From Verrucomicrobiota bacterium (lineage in GTDB: Bacteria; Verrucomicrobiota; Verrucomicrobiia; Limisphaerales; UBA1100), in NCBI GenBank assembly GCA_028872645.1, contig JAPKDK010000200.1, forward strand, positions 1-5,525: 5,525 nucleotides of DNA, written 5' to 3'. Shown here in pieces: positions 4,633 through 5,525 of the stretch. A model generated the notes under the pieces. That model made no database searches. It was given only the letters and a program-made list of their open reading frames with translations, and was not told the origin of the DNA. The translations under genes and the position numbers were made by a program. Position 1 is the first letter of the stretch. The number at the start of each line of letters is the position of its first letter.

Positions 4633-5525
4633 ATCGATGGGGAAAGTTTCCGAATGCCCAAGCCCGGTTCGTCGAGCAATTTCACTTGACCGTTTTCGAT
4701 TTGGACGCCTTCGGCGGCGTCTTGGGCGAGGAGTACGGCGCCGTCTAGGTCGGCGTAGTCGAGGAGGGGGATGAGTTGGGCGGCGGCGGAGATGCCGACG
4801 GAGCTTTCGGTCATGCAGCCAACCATCACTTTGAGGCCGTGGTCGCGGGCGGCGGTGATCATCCGGCGCGCGGGGGTGAGGCCGCCGCATTTGCAGAGCT
4901 TGATGTTGATGCTGTGGAAATGGTCGACGCAACGCGGCACGTCTTCTTCCGCTGCGCAGCTTTCATCGGCAATGAGTGGGAGCGCGGATTCGCGGAAGAG
5001 CTGCGCTTGCGCCTCGCGCGCTTCGGGTTCGAGCGGTTGCTCGATGAACTCCACGCCTTGCCGCGCCATTTCACCGGACAGCGCGGCGGCTTCGTTGGGA
5101 TCCCAAGCGCAATTGGCGTCCACGCGGAAGACGGCCTCGGTGTGTTCGCGGAGGGCGGTGATGATTTCTAAATCGCGCGAAGTGCCGAGCTTGATTTTGT
5201 AAATCGGCCAGCCGGGCATTTCCGCAAGCTTGGCAATCATCACGTCCACCTCGGCGATGCCGATGGTGAAGGACGAATCCACCGCATCATTCGGGTCGAG
5301 CCCCCACAGCCGATGCACCGGCGCGTTTTCCAAGCGTCCCCACAAATCGTGCGCGGCGCAGTCCAGCGCAGCGAGCACGAATGGAGCGCCGGCGAGGTGT
5401 TCGGCGCAGAGTTTCCAAAATGAATCGGTGTCTCGGAAAGTGTGGCCGGCGAGCACGGGTTCCATATCGGTGAAGCGTTTTTTCATGTCGGCCATCGCGG
5501 CGTCGTAATAGGCATTCACCGTCGC
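4629..5525 (-). CDS. Dipeptide epimerase, enolase superfamily (5' end beyond the window)
   Basis: The gene runs off the right edge; the 298 or so visible residues cover the end of the capping domain and the whole (beta/alpha)8 barrel. Numbering from the in-frame GTG at 5519: KIK (Lys108, Lys110) is the second-strand catalytic lysine motif, and RVDAN (Asp134), IEQPL (Glu160) and ADES (Asp185) bind Mg2+. NIK (Lys207) is the opposing sixth-strand catalytic lysine, CMTESS (235-240) follows, and DLD (Asp257, Asp259) is the DxD pair that holds the dipeptide ammonium group in this family. Together these indicate epimerisation of dipeptides such as L-Ala-D/L-Glu in the cytoplasm, as in murein peptide recycling. 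The exact dipeptide is not predictable here. The GTG is not the true start: the frame is open to the edge, and the family's N-terminal 60-70 residues are missing. The stop overlaps the next gene's ATG by 4 bases. Confidence 0.9.
   Translation of the reverse strand, partial: ATVNAYYDAAMADMKKRFTDMEPVLAGHTFRDTDSFWKLCAEHLAGAPFVLAALDCAAHDLWGRLENAPVHRLWGLDPNDAVDSSFTIGIAEVDVMIAKLAEMPGWPIYKIKLGTSRDLEIITALREHTEAVFRVDANCAWDPNEAAALSGEMARQGVEFIEQPLEPEAREAQAQLFRESALPLIADESCAAEEDVPRCVDHFHSINIKLCKCGGLTPARRMITAARDHGLKVMVGCMTESSVGISAAAQLIPLLDYADLDGAVLLAQDAAEGVQIENGQVKLLDEPGLGIRKLSPSI

Noticed and set aside
4633..4932. Hundred-residue upstream extension of the serine hydrolase frame
   Set aside because: It lies wholly inside the epimerase gene, translates to an Arg/Pro/His-rich shadow sequence, and would bury the clear signal peptide beginning at 4632.

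Overview
The window looks like a piece of a Planctomycetota/Verrucomicrobiota-type genome, moderately GC-rich. The evidence is a 'planctomycete cytochrome C' (PSCyt1-type) lipoprotein, a DUF1501 protein with a twin-arginine leader, and a general lack of clear Shine-Dalgarno sites. I infer the phylum from gene content only. Within it, a verrucomicrobial origin seems slightly more likely to me, but the sequence does not settle that.

Left part (1-3494, all on +): four genes for exported proteins. These are a small haem-c lipoprotein (32-394), a twin-arginine-leader cupin resembling the ADO/PCO thiol dioxygenase fold (452-1249), a secreted thioredoxin/peroxiredoxin-like protein with an unusual CGCLGC active site (1423-1989), and a DUF1501 protein (2073-3494). 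They are unlikely to form one operon. A textbook intrinsic terminator closes the redoxin gene at 2007-2033. Five bases later a plausible promoter begins, spaced so that the DUF1501 transcript would start on its own ATG (leaderless). Weaker candidate promoters precede the cupin and redoxin genes. The first gene overlaps the possible tail of an upstream gene in a TGATG junction.

Right part (3517-5525, all on -): a two-gene unit read right to left. It holds a dipeptide epimerase of the enolase superfamily, whose 5' end is cut off by the window edge, followed by an exported beta-lactamase-fold serine hydrolase. Stop and start overlap in ATGA, which suggests translational coupling. The pairing suggests peptide or muropeptide catabolism: the hydrolase would act outside the cytoplasmic membrane, and the epimerase would work in the cytoplasm on Xaa-Xaa dipeptides such as L-Ala-D-Glu. 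The two transcription units converge, with 22 bases between their stop codons.

The longest non-coding stretch is 1250-1422 (173 bases), with one perfect inverted repeat and a weak promoter candidate. I saw no RNA genes, mobile elements, CRISPR arrays or long repeats. I found no convincing new defence or mobile system. The points most worth following up are the exported ADO/PCO-like cupin, the epimerase-hydrolase coupling, and the terminator/leaderless-promoter boundary.
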